From positions 124,001-188,000 of the forward strand of contig CAZNRN010000003.1 in assembly GCA_964575605.1 (NCBI GenBank): DNA of 64,000 bases, in the 5' to 3' direction. The notes under the pieces were generated by a model. It was not told the DNA's origin and did not search any database. It saw only the letters and a program-made list of their open reading frames with translations. The translations under genes and the position numbers were made by a program. Source of the DNA: JAPWJZ01 sp964575605. Lineage in GTDB: Bacteria > Pseudomonadota > Alphaproteobacteria > Micavibrionales > UBA2020. Positions within the stretch are counted from its first letter, which is position 1. Every line of letters begins with the position of its first letter. Below are positions 32,121 to 47,742 of the stretch, piece by piece.

Positions 32121-32459
32121 TTAGATGGTTTTGGGGGCGATGGTAACGGCGTGTTTAACCGTCTTGATCTCGATGGTTCGGCCGCGTTTCAATTCGGGAA
32201 TTACAAATCCATGGTCATAGGCGCAGACGTCGCCTTCGCTGCTGGCACCACCCTGCTGGAGAGCTTCAATTTTAAGGGCTTGCGCCGCGATAAGGTCATC
32301 TTGTGCGTTTATCAGTTCTTCCTGTGCGGCGCGAATTTCGCTGTTCTGGTAGTCGCGGTAGCCATGACCGGCAACGGCCAGCGCAAATCCGGCATAAAGG
32401 GCGCCTTTCACCCATTTGTTCATTTTCTTCTTTGACGGAATAGTGGCGGCGGACTGCAT
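32121..32459 (-). CDS. Small membrane-anchored coiled-coil protein
   Basis: A 112-residue protein not recognised. A single membrane span at about residues 17-34 (VKGALYAGFALAVAGHGY) is followed by a helical, probably coiled-coil segment (IRAAQEELINAQDDLIAAQALKIEAL). Then comes a short domain with one Cys. It ends IKTVKHAVTIAPKTI, a looser form of the V-x-[KH]-x-[hydrophobic]-x-I tail. AGGAG is eight bases before the ATG. First gene of a two-gene unit with the ankyrin protein, so it may anchor or partner it (inference). Confidence 0.75.
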   Translation of the reverse strand: MQSAATIPSKKKMNKWVKGALYAGFALAVAGHGYRDYQNSEIRAAQEELINAQDDLIAAQALKIEALQQGGASSEGDVCAYDHGFVIPELKRGRTIEIKTVKHAVTIAPKTI

Positions 32460-32508
32460 AAATTTTCTCCTGATACGGGCGCAATAGGCGCTTTTAAAAC
32501 TGTCGCGT

Positions 32509-32537
32509 ACATTAGATGAAATTGAGAATTATGTCAA
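32509..32537 (-). promoter_or_regulatory. Promoter of the 32459-31334 ankyrin unit
   Basis: Minus-strand TTGACA (32532-32537), 17-base spacer, TAATGT (32509-32514), about 50 bases before the ATG. It lies in an AT-rich divergent region. Confidence 0.65.
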
Positions 32538-32618
32538 ATATTGTCCTGCCTAGGCCAATATCTAATAATATTATTTAATTTCAATATCTTAAGTGTATCA
32601 AATATAAGCAGATTTTCT

Positions 32619-32647
32619 TTGACTTGCAGGGCAAAGTGTAATAGATT
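32619..32647 (+). promoter_or_regulatory. Promoter of the 32685 gene
   Basis: TTGACT (32619-32624), 17-base spacer, TAGATT (32642-32647), with agaaga before the ATG at 32685. Divergent from the promoter at 32509-32537. Confidence 0.6.
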
Positions 32648-32684
32648 ATGGAAAAATAAAGCTATATAAGAAGAGGGTGCATTC

Positions 32685-33311
32685 ATGCCAACCGGTTATA
32701 CCGATAAAGTCCTGAAAGGAAGCACTTTCGAGGAATTCGCCCTCGATACCGCCTCGGCTTTCAGCCACCTCGCCCAGTCGATCAATGAAAAGGGCGACTT
32801 GCACGCACCCCTGCCCGACCCGGAAAAGGCAGCGCGGTCATACCATGATGAACGGGTAGCCGAAGCGCAGAAAACCCTGAAGAACTCTCTGAAGATGTCC
32901 TTCGCCAGCGCCGCGCGCAAGGCACAGAAGGAATATGATGAGGAAAAACAATCGCTGACCGAAGCCCTGTCGCAAACTATCCAGAACGGCTTCAAGCTCG
33001 AGAAGATGATCCAGCAGGTGCTGGAATACGAAGCACCCGACACAGAGGCGCACAAGGCCCACAAGAAATACATGCTCGACCAGCTGAAGACGACCATGGA
33101 GCATGACGCCGACCCGAAATATTACAATGAAAGGTTGGGCGAATTGAAACTCCTCACTGCGCAGGAATGGAAAGAAAAAACTATCAAGCAGGCCAAAAGC
33201 GATATCGAATACCATAGCGCAGAGGCCGAGAAGGATCGCGCAAGGGCGCGGGAAAGCGTCAGCTTCCTGGCGAATCTGCGCGCCGCCGTGAAACCCGGAC
33301 CCAAGACCTGA
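32685..33311 (+). CDS. Phage-like conserved coiled-coil protein
   Basis: A 208-residue soluble protein, largely helical and charged. The opening MPTGYTDKVLKGSTFEEFAL, followed by SAFSHLAQS and LHAPLPDPEKAARSYHDERV, resembles a widespread family found in prophages and proteobacterial genomes (MPxGYT…TFxEFAxxCARAFGA…). Its function is unknown. Residues 60-125 and 150-195 are likely coiled coils. It has its own promoter and is closed by a strong bidirectional terminator. No other phage genes are seen nearby, so this is at most a relic or a domesticated gene. Confidence 0.7.
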   Translation: MPTGYTDKVLKGSTFEEFALDTASAFSHLAQSINEKGDLHAPLPDPEKAARSYHDERVAEAQKTLKNSLKMSFASAARKAQKEYDEEKQSLTEALSQTIQNGFKLEKMIQQVLEYEAPDTEAHKAHKKYMLDQLKTTMEHDADPKYYNERLGELKLLTAQEWKEKTIKQAKSDIEYHSAEAEKDRARARESVSFLANLRAAVKPGPKT

Positions 33312-33322
33312 TCTCAGGCGAC

Positions 33323-33361
33323 AAAAAACCCCCGCCGCGTCTAACGCAGGCGGGGGTTTTT
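33323..33361. terminator. Bidirectional terminator between convergent genes
   Basis: Stem aaaaacccccgcc (33324-33336) / ggcgggggttttt (33349-33361), 13 pairs, with A- and T-runs on both sides, so it works both ways. Its stem is nearly identical to that of the rpoC terminator at 33843-33876. Confidence 0.9.
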
Positions 33362-33374
33362 GTTTGATGCCCTA

Positions 33375-33812
33375 TTACTTCATATTCTGGACGATACCGT
33401 TTTGCGTCTCTGACATTTTTTCCATCAGGTTCGACATAAGCGCCATCATCTTGGCCATATGGTCCTGCATCTGCTGGATTCGCAGCTGCTGGTCGTCGGG
33501 CAGGCCAGTGATGGAATTCAGCTTTGTGTTCAGCGCCTTTACCTGCGCCTCCAGCTGCTTCACCTTGGCTTGGTTGGGGTTGGGCAATTTCAAGGCTTTC
33601 GGGGGTTTCGCAACGGTGCCAGCGCTTGCTTGCGACTTGCCGGTTTGTCCCTGTATCAGCCCGCGCTGGCGCGCAGCGTCCTGAAGCGCGTCGTCGTTCG
33701 CGTTGTCGGCTTTCTGCTGCGTGACGGTGTTCAACTGGCTGATGCCGTCGGTTCCTGCCTGTGCATGGCATGGCAGCAGGATAAGCGCGAGGGCGAGAAT
33801 GAAATAACGCAT
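33375..33812 (-). CDS. Secreted coiled-coil protein of unknown function
   Basis: A 145-residue protein. Residues 1-19 form a signal peptide ending AQA, so it is periplasmic or secreted. A low-complexity linker rich in Gln, Ala and Lys (about residues 35-80) is followed by a coiled coil (QAKVKQLEAQVKALNTKLNSI) and a Met-rich helix (MQDHMAKMMALMSNLMEKM). Not recognised. It lies downstream of rpoC on the same strand, but the rpoC terminator lies between, in front of its start, and no promoter is obvious in the 30 bases remaining. Confidence 0.75.
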   Translation of the reverse strand: MRYFILALALILLPCHAQAGTDGISQLNTVTQQKADNANDDALQDAARQRGLIQGQTGKSQASAGTVAKPPKALKLPNPNQAKVKQLEAQVKALNTKLNSITGLPDDQQLRIQQMQDHMAKMMALMSNLMEKMSETQNGIVQNMK

Positions 33813-33842
33813 GTTTTTTTACTCCTTTGAAATGGGGGAAAG

Positions 33843-33876
33843 AAAAACCCCCGCCGCGGTAATCCGCAGGCGGGGG
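33843..33876 (-). terminator. Terminator of the rpoBC operon
   Basis: Read on the minus strand: eight GC pairs (cccccgcc / ggcggggg) plus an inner stem tgcgg/ccgc, followed by TTTTTCTTT. It starts 24 bases after the rpoC stop. Confidence 0.9.
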
Positions 33877-33899
33877 ATATTCTTTAGACAGTCATTGGC

Positions 33900-38126
<4,227 letters not shown>

Positions 38127-38147
38127 AGGTGTTCTCCCAAATTCCGA

Positions 38148-42371
<4,224 letters not shown>

Positions 42372-42490
42372 GGCGTTTCCTTTTTAAAGAACAGAAATGT
42401 CGTTGATGGGGGCGAATTGCCCCAACCCGAAGTGCGGAAGGACGAAAAACGGGAGGCCACCACATGCCTGCCGACGTCCTGAAAACTTGA

Positions 42491-42547
42491 TTAGTCCCCT
42501 TCCCCAGTCATCGCCCGAATTCGGCGGCGGAAAAGTTTAGTCCCCTT
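42491..42547 (-). repeat. Eleven-base direct repeats in the rplL-rpoB gap
   Basis: The sequence ttagtcccctt occurs at 42491-42501 and again at 42537-42547, on either side of a short gaattc-centred palindromic stretch. It lies in the untranslated leader of rpoB; possibly a processing or regulatory site. The remaining 42372-42602 shows no gene. Confidence 0.45.
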
Positions 42548-42602
42548 GTCGCGTAGTACCGTAGTTTTCTTAAAGTAATAGTGCCTTCTTTTTAGCAGAA
42601 GG

Positions 42603-42628
42603 GGCGGCAGGGCAAAAACCCTGCCGCC
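42603..42628 (-). terminator. Attenuator hairpin between rplL and rpoB
   Basis: Perfect ten-pair stem ggcggcaggg / ccctgccgcc with a six-base loop, 46 bases after the rplL stop. The T-run is weak on the minus strand, which fits partial termination that keeps polymerase subunits below ribosomal protein levels. Confidence 0.65.
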
Positions 42629-42673
42629 TTATCTGTTGCGTCGCTTAACTCAAGCGAAGCAATCCCAGAGGGA

Positions 42674-43045
42674 TTACTTCAGCTCGACTTTCGCGCCGAC
42701 TTCTTCCAGCTTCTTCTTCATCGCGTCAGCGTCTGCCTTAGCAACGCCAGCTTTGAGAGGCTTGGGAGCGCCTTCAACGAGGTCTTTCGCTTCTTTCAGG
42801 CCCAGGCCCGTGATTTCGCGAACGACTTTGATGACTTCGATTTTCTTCTCGCCGGCAGCAGCCAGGACCACGTCGAATTCGGTCTTAGCTTCAGCAGCAG
42901 GGCCTGCACCGCCGCCAACAGCCGCGACAGCGACCGGAGCAGCAGCAGAGACGCCCCATTTTTCTTCGAGAAGTTTCGAGAGTTCGGCAGCTTCGAGAAC
43001 GGTCAGTTTCGACAGTTCGTCGACGATTTTTGCCAGATCAGCCAT
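42674..43045 (-). CDS. rplL: 50S ribosomal protein L7/L12
   Basis: L7/L12, 123 residues, the stalk protein that recruits translation GTPases. N-terminal dimerisation domain MADLAKIVDELSKLTVLEAAEL, an Ala/Gly hinge (AAAPVAVAAVGGGAG), and the C-terminal domain FDVVLAAAGEKKIEVIKVVREITGLGLKEAK. Normal length; follows rplJ. Confidence 0.98.
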   Translation of the reverse strand: MADLAKIVDELSKLTVLEAAELSKLLEEKWGVSAAAPVAVAAVGGGAGPAAEAKTEFDVVLAAAGEKKIEVIKVVREITGLGLKEAKDLVEGAPKPLKAGVAKADADAMKKKLEEVGAKVELK

Positions 43046-43100
43046 TTTTAGTACTCCTTGTTAGATAGTTCGTTTGTTTACATTAACCAGACTTAAGCTC

Positions 43101-43610
43101 TTAGCCTTTCGAGGCGTAAGCGCTGATGACACGGGCCACCTGAGCCGCCGGTGCTTGCGACAGGGTTGCGAGGCGCTGGGCGGGAGCCTGAAGCAGGCCG
43201 ACCAGTTTGCCGCGCAGTTCGTCGAGCGAGGGCAGTTTCGAGAGTGCCACAACAGCCGCCGTATCGAGGACCTTGTCGCCGAGTGCGCCGCCGATGATAA
43301 CGAGCTTTTCGTTATCCTTGGCGAAGTTGGCGATGATCTTCGCGGCAGCGACAGCGTCTTTCGACGTGGCGATACCGACGGGGCCCTTGAGCATGGGGCC
43401 GATGCCTTCAAAGCGCGTACCCTTGAGAGCCCTGAGCACGAGCCTGTTCTTGGATACCTTGAAGTCGACGCCTTCCTTGCGCGTTTTCACGCGGAGCTCG
43501 GAAACCTGGCCAGCCGTCAGACCCACGTTCTGGGTCACAACGATGGATTCGATTTCGCCGAGCGTCTTTTGCAAGCCAGTGACGACTTCAGCTTTTTTTG
43601 CACGATCCAC
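43101..43610 (-). CDS. rplJ: 50S ribosomal protein L10
   Basis: L10, 169 residues from the chosen start, the base of the L7/L12 stalk. The frame is open upstream, but the family begins (M)DRAKKAEVVTGLQKTL. That codon is GTG at 43610, with GGAGAAT just before, so GTG is taken. The conserved VKTRKEGVDFKVSKNRLVLRALKGT and the C-terminal helix that binds L12 dimers are present. The 244-base leader upstream is where L10-L12 autoregulation would act. Confidence 0.95.
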   Translation of the reverse strand: MDRAKKAEVVTGLQKTLGEIESIVVTQNVGLTAGQVSELRVKTRKEGVDFKVSKNRLVLRALKGTRFEGIGPMLKGPVGIATSKDAVAAAKIIANFAKDNEKLVIIGGALGDKVLDTAAVVALSKLPSLDELRGKLVGLLQAPAQRLATLSQAPAAQVARVISAYASKG

Positions 43611-43854
43611 GGGATATTCTCCGTTTCTTTTCGTTTGGCGCGCTTCCTTAAGGGAAGTTTGCCGGGTTGCAGTTAAGAAGGCGCTATCCTGCCTTCCACC
43701 GTAGTTCCCGTCCCGAAGCGTCAAGCCGTAACGAAATAGTACCGTTAAAACTCTTCTTCCTCGTCTGTACTGGCCCTTATCGGTTTAATCCCTTGCGGGT
43801 GCCTGTAGTCTCGGACAGGGATCTGGATGGGGCCGAAGCCCCGCCCAAATTCAG
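43611..43854 (-). promoter_or_regulatory. rplJ leader (candidate L10-L12 control region)
   Basis: The 244 bases between rplA and rplJ contain no gene. A GGGGC-TTCG-GCCCC tetraloop hairpin (43830-43843) lies close to the rplA stop, and further stems follow around 43630-43680. In other bacteria L10-L12 binds this leader to control translation. No clear promoter was found. Confidence 0.5.
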
Positions 43855-44592
43855 TTACGCAGCAGCCCTTACGAGGCTTGCGAGGTCCAGCTTCACGCCG
43901 GGGCCCATCGTCGACGAGAGGCTTGCCTTTTTCAGGTAGTTGCCTTTCATCGTCTGCGGTTTTGCTTTCAACAGCGCGTCCATCAGGGCGCGGATGTTTT
44001 CGCAAAGTTTCTTCTCGTCGAAAGAAGCCTTGCCCACGCCGACGTGGACGATGCCTTCTTTCTGCGCGCGGAACTCGATAGAACCGCCCTTGGCAGCCTT
44101 GACAGCCGAGGTGACGTCCATCGTGACCGTGCCCAGTTTCGGGTTCGGCATCAGGCCTTTGGGGCCCAGGATCTGGCCGAGCTTACCGACGGTGCCCATC
44201 ATGTCCGGCGTCGCGATCACGCGCTCGAAAGGCATTTTGCCTTTCTGCACTTCAGCTGCCAGGTCATCGTCACCGACGACGTCTGCGCCTGCTTTCTTAG
44301 CTTCTTCGGCCTTGGGGCCTTTTGCGAAGACGGCGACGCGGATGGTTTTGCCGGTGCCGTTCGGCAGGATCACCATGCCGCGGACGTTCTGGTCCGACTG
44401 CTTGGTGTCGATGCCGAGGTTGACGGCGAGTTCGATGGTTTCATCGAATTTCGCGTTGGCGTTCGACTTGATGTATTTAACCGCTTCTTCCAGCGTCCAG
44501 ACCTTGGTGCGGTCCTGAGCTTCGCGTACGCTGCGCAGACGCTTGGTGTAGGGCGATTTTTTGCCTTTGGTCTCTTCTTTTTTCTTGGCCAT
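43855..44592 (-). CDS. rplA: 50S ribosomal protein L1
   Basis: L1, 245 residues, the mobile stalk at the E site and, in E. coli, repressor of the L11 operon. Diagnostic: GTGKTIRVAVFAKG and PKGLMPNPKLGTVTMDVTSAV. An N-terminal Lys-rich stretch precedes the domain. Three bases after rplK. Confidence 0.98.
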   Translation of the reverse strand: MAKKKEETKGKKSPYTKRLRSVREAQDRTKVWTLEEAVKYIKSNANAKFDETIELAVNLGIDTKQSDQNVRGMVILPNGTGKTIRVAVFAKGPKAEEAKKAGADVVGDDDLAAEVQKGKMPFERVIATPDMMGTVGKLGQILGPKGLMPNPKLGTVTMDVTSAVKAAKGGSIEFRAQKEGIVHVGVGKASFDEKKLCENIRALMDALLKAKPQTMKGNYLKKASLSSTMGPGVKLDLASLVRAAA

Positions 44593-44595
44593 GTG

Positions 44596-45030
44596 TTAGC
44601 CCTCCACCACTTCGACGCCCATGGAACGTGCGGTACCGGCGATCGATTTCATCGCGGTGTCGACGTTTGCGGCGTTCATGTCCTTGAGTTTCGCTTCTGC
44701 GATCTCGCGGAGCTGTTTCTTCGTGATCTTGCCCACGTTGGCATCTTTGCCGGTCGTGCCCGAGCCTTTTTCAAGCTTGGCTGCTTTCATGATGTAGTAG
44801 GAAGCAGGGGGGGTCTTCATCACGAAGGTGAAGGAACGGTCAGCATAGACCGTAATCACGCAGGGGATCGGCATGCCAGGTTCCATGCCCTGGGTTTGCG
44901 CGTTGAAGCCCTTGCAGAATTCCATGATGTTCACGCCTGCCTGACCGAGAGCGGGGCCGATGGGCGGCGAGGGGTTGGCTTTACCAGCCGGAACGACCAG
45001 CTTGATATAGCCCTGTACTTTCTTTGCCAT
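44596..45030 (-). CDS. rplK: 50S ribosomal protein L11
   Basis: L11, 144 residues, at the GTPase-associated centre and required for RelA activation. Start MAKKVQGYIKLVVPAGKANP and the block PPIGPALGQAGVNIMEFCKGFNA are diagnostic; C-terminal GTARSMGVEVVEG. In most bacteria nusG is directly upstream; here nusG is 10 kb away and rplK has its own promoter region. Confidence 0.98.
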   Translation of the reverse strand: MAKKVQGYIKLVVPAGKANPSPPIGPALGQAGVNIMEFCKGFNAQTQGMEPGMPIPCVITVYADRSFTFVMKTPPASYYIMKAAKLEKGSGTTGKDANVGKITKKQLREIAEAKLKDMNAANVDTAMKSIAGTARSMGVEVVEG

Positions 45031-45142
45031 TTAAATCTCCTTTACAGGTCAAAGGGTTGTGGTACGGCTCCGGCTGGACTCTACCGGTGAGCCTCCCACA
45101 GCTATCCCCGCGAACTTTTGATAAAGAATCGCGTGGTGCGGC

Positions 45143-45172
45143 AATATATATCCCTATTTCTCTGGAATGCAA
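45143..45172 (-). promoter_or_regulatory. Proximal candidate promoter of rplKAJL
   Basis: Minus-strand TTGCAT (45167-45172) with TATATA (45145-45150, 16-base spacer) or TATATT (45143-45148, 18-base spacer), followed by GCCGCACC. The -10 and GC-rich discriminator resemble those of the str and alpha operon promoters. Confidence 0.55.
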
Positions 45173-45250
45173 GGAAATTCGGTGTGGATATGTGCGCCCG
45201 CAGCAGAAAAGTTATGGATTGTAGCACACCTCACCCTCGCTGATATGTTA

Positions 45251-45280
45251 TGTATATTGACCGGCGCCAGGTTTTGTCAA
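45251..45280 (-). promoter_or_regulatory. Distal candidate promoter of rplKAJL
   Basis: Minus-strand TTGACA (45275-45280), 18-base spacer, TATACA (45251-45256). It abuts the end of the membrane-protein gene at 45281, so the operon was given its own promoter directly at the island edge. Confidence 0.5.
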
Positions 45281-45691
45281 TCAGCCCTTATGGAGAGCAA
45301 GATCGGTCTGTTTTCCGCCTCTGCTCTCGCGCCGCCAAATGGCCAGGGTAACGGCCAGCACGGTCACAAAGGCCGCTGCCACCCCGACGTCGATATATTC
45401 GGGGCTGGCATGGATGCCTGCCTTTTGCAGCAGGTAATCGATATAGGAAATCGTCAGCCTGTCCTGCCCCCGCGCTTCCTTGATGTCCCAGTGCCAGTCG
45501 GTCAGGGGGCAGTAACCGATTGTACCGTACCATGCCCCGACACCCAGCCAGCAAACGGCGGTCGCCCCTAACAGCCAGCGGTGGGCAAGGCGCGTGGCAG
45601 GCCATATCCACCCGAACAGGTTGAAGAAGATAACGCAGACGTGAAAAACGTCGAAAAAGATATCAGCCGCCAAAAGCTGCCCGGACGTCAT
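45281..45691 (-). CDS. DUF2784-like membrane protein, copy 1
   Basis: A 136-residue protein with four hydrophobic spans. The motif GYCPLTDWHWDIKEARG between spans two and three and YIDYLLQKAGI match the DUF2784 pattern (C-P-L-T … W). It is clearly related to the protein at 46186-46572, which has GWCPLTALQWKVKEAAG at the same place. Its start overlaps the stop of the secreted protein at 45688 by four bases, so the three genes form one unit. Function unknown. Confidence 0.75.
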   Translation of the reverse strand: MTSGQLLAADIFFDVFHVCVIFFNLFGWIWPATRLAHRWLLGATAVCWLGVGAWYGTIGYCPLTDWHWDIKEARGQDRLTISYIDYLLQKAGIHASPEYIDVGVAAAFVTVLAVTLAIWRRESRGGKQTDLALHKG

Positions 45692-46125
45692 TCCGGCGCC
45701 ATGCTGCCGGTCTGGCTTTCCTCGCGCTGTTCGCGGCGGAATTCCTGGAACTGCTTGGCGTAATCGAGGGCTTTGTCGACCTGCCCCTGATGCTGGGTGG
45801 CGAAATTGCGAACGGCGTCGGCGCTGGGCGGCTTGATATCGTATTTATCGGCGAATGACTTCATATCCTCGACCGAGGGCGTCTGGTCGCCGTACTGCTC
45901 TTTATATTTGTTGGCGAGATCCTGCATCTGCTGCATCTTGCCCTGCTCTTCTTCGACGGACGCGGGTTCATTTGCGGTGACGTCGGGTTCACCTTCGCTG
46001 CCCGTTGCGGGTTGTGACGTGTCCGCATCCTGCTGGCTATAGGCCTCGCCCTCATCACCCTGCGCAAAAACGGGAGTATGGGTGGCAACCAACAGGCCGA
46101 GCACGAGGGGCAACAGGTATTTCAT
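45688..46125 (-). CDS. Secreted acidic protein between two related membrane proteins
   Basis: A 145-residue protein. Residues 1-21 form a signal peptide ending VFA. A Glu/Ser/Thr-rich low-complexity region (about 22-60) is followed by a helical part (MQQMQDLANKYKEQYGDQT and VDKALDYAKQFQEFRREQRE). Not recognised. It is placed between the two DUF2784-like genes and coupled to the second by a four-base overlap, so a shared envelope complex is possible (inference). Confidence 0.75.
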   Translation of the reverse strand: MKYLLPLVLGLLVATHTPVFAQGDEGEAYSQQDADTSQPATGSEGEPDVTANEPASVEEEQGKMQQMQDLANKYKEQYGDQTPSVEDMKSFADKYDIKPPSADAVRNFATQHQGQVDKALDYAKQFQEFRREQREESQTGSMAPE

Positions 46126-46185
46126 GACATCACCTTTTTGAACGGGAGGCCGTATCTTAAGGCAGGCCGCGGGAATGGCAAGAGG

Positions 46186-46572
46186 TCAGGCGGCGCGCGC
46201 CGGGCGCATAAACCCGCGCTCCGACAGCCACATAAAGCCGGTAAGGGCGATCAGCACCACAAAGGCGCTTGAGGTCGCAATGTCGATGAGCTGAGCGTTC
46301 ATCATCATGCCGGCCTGTGTAAAGATGTGGTCTATCCAGCTGGAGGGCAGTTCGGTCATGCCGGCGGCCTCTTTAACCTTCCACTGCAGTGCGGTGAGGG
46401 GGCACCAGCCGGTTTCGCCCTTCAAAGGCCCGATAATGAACCAGCAGAAAGCGATACCCGCCACCACCGCACGATGGGCCATGCGGCTGCGGGCATACCG
46501 CCAGCCCGTAAGGGCGAAGGCCAGCACGGCAAAATGCAGCAAATAAAGCGCAATATCAAGCAATTGAAGCAT
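46186..46572 (-). CDS. DUF2784-like membrane protein, copy 2
   Basis: A 128-residue protein with four hydrophobic spans, paralogous to 45281-45691: shared CPLT motif, the W-I-D-H-I-F-T-Q-A-G segment and the D-I-A/G-x-x-A-A/S-F-V last span. First gene of the three-gene unit 46572-45281. Confidence 0.75.
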   Translation of the reverse strand: MLQLLDIALYLLHFAVLAFALTGWRYARSRMAHRAVVAGIAFCWFIIGPLKGETGWCPLTALQWKVKEAAGMTELPSSWIDHIFTQAGMMMNAQLIDIATSSAFVVLIALTGFMWLSERGFMRPARAA

Positions 46573-46652
46573 CAGCTAAGTCCCCGCCCCGATTCTAGCC
46601 CGAAGCGGATTCGGAGCACCAGCGAATTCCAGAGTCACTTTAACCTTTTATT

Positions 46653-46698
46653 AAACCCCGCAACCTATAATTGATTATGACTAAAATGCGCGGGGTTT
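46653..46698 (+). promoter_or_regulatory. Inverted repeat enclosing a consensus -10 box
   Basis: Nine-base arms aaaccccgc (46653-46661) and gcggggttt (46690-46698) enclose TATAAT at 46666-46671. A proper -35 is not evident, so if this is the promoter of the HExxH gene it may need an activator; the repeat could be an operator. Confidence 0.35.
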
Positions 46699-46752
46699 TC
46701 GATGAGCCATGCGGCGATACACGCCAACCGGGTTCGCAGGCAGGAGAAAGTA

Positions 46753-47742
46753 ATGGCTGATTTCGATTTTGAAAAAGCTGTCGAAGAGGCCAAGCACGAC
46801 TTCCCTGAGGAAACGAAGAACGTCACCTTCATCGACCTTGATGCCGATGACGCCGACAAGAAATTGCGCGACTGGATAGACAGCCTCTCCGCTATCACCA
46901 AGACAAACATGCAGCGCACCGGCACTATCAATGACCTGACAACCTCCAGCAGCGGCTTTGCTTTCCACGCGCCGCAGGAAAACAAGCGCGTCGTGGCCAT
47001 GCACAGCAAATATTGCGCCGATATTTCGATGTTCGAGCATGCGCCGGAAAAACAGGCGGCCTATGTCTTCGACCACGAACTGGGCCATATCGTCGTGCCC
47101 GATGCCGACCACGCCACCAACAAGGCGGAGCACGGCGCAGACGATTTCGCCGTCATCCGCGGGTTGAAGCGCGGGACGATGGACAAGAAAGACATCCAGC
47201 TGATAGCAGACGCGCGCGCCACCGATTTTTTCCTCTACGGCGACCTCACGCACCTGACGACCGTGTCGCTCGACAATATTCTCGTCAACCCCAAGAACAC
47301 CGACTTCCTCTCGCTTTCGGCGAAAGAGATCGCGCAGATCGCCGGGAAGCACGCGCAAACCTTTGGCAAAAACAAGGAAGTGCGTGACGACATGAACGAA
47401 ACCTATAGGGTCAAGGGCTTGTCTGACGCACCGCTGTCGCAGGAAGCATGCCAGAAACGCCTCGAGCAGCTGGGGCAGGTCTGCCTCGACGCCAACAAGA
47501 ACTCGCTGCAGTTCTATATCGCCGCGCGTATTGTGAAAAGCGCGATGGAACATGGCGGTATCAATAACATGCCGCTCGACACCTCGGGCCCCGAGTGGGA
47601 AAAAGTCGCAAAGGTTATCGAGCAGAAAACCAAAGGGCGCGACCTCGGCGCGAAAGAGGCTGTCGACAAGCCCGTTTACGACGCCGACAAAAAACCCTCA
47701 GGTGTCATGGACAGGCTGCGCAATATGATGAAACTGACCTAG
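46753..47742 (+). CDS. Putative HExxH metallopeptidase
   Basis: A 329-residue protein without signal peptide or membrane span. The central motif AAYVFDHELGHIVVP holds HELGH at residues 108-112, the zinc-binding HExxH signature. Downstream DHATNKAEHGADDFAVIRG offers Glu, His or Asp as third ligand. The rest is helical and not recognised. An upstream start is open at 46702, but ATG at 46753 is chosen because AGGAGA lies five bases before it. It faces away from the DUF2784 unit and converges with the ankyrin cluster. Family not identified, so the activity is inferred from the motif only. Confidence 0.7.
   Translation: MADFDFEKAVEEAKHDFPEETKNVTFIDLDADDADKKLRDWIDSLSAITKTNMQRTGTINDLTTSSSGFAFHAPQENKRVVAMHSKYCADISMFEHAPEKQAAYVFDHELGHIVVPDADHATNKAEHGADDFAVIRGLKRGTMDKKDIQLIADARATDFFLYGDLTHLTTVSLDNILVNPKNTDFLSLSAKEIAQIAGKHAQTFGKNKEVRDDMNETYRVKGLSDAPLSQEACQKRLEQLGQVCLDANKNSLQFYIAARIVKSAMEHGGINNMPLDTSGPEWEKVAKVIEQKTKGRDLGAKEAVDKPVYDADKKPSGVMDRLRNMMKLT

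Noticed and set aside
32685..33311. Prophage
   Set aside because: Only one phage-like gene, with no integrase, capsid or attachment repeats around it.
46702..46752. Upstream start of the HExxH gene at 46702
   Set aside because: No ribosome site, and it would put the possible operator arm directly before it; AGGAGA favours ATG at 46753.
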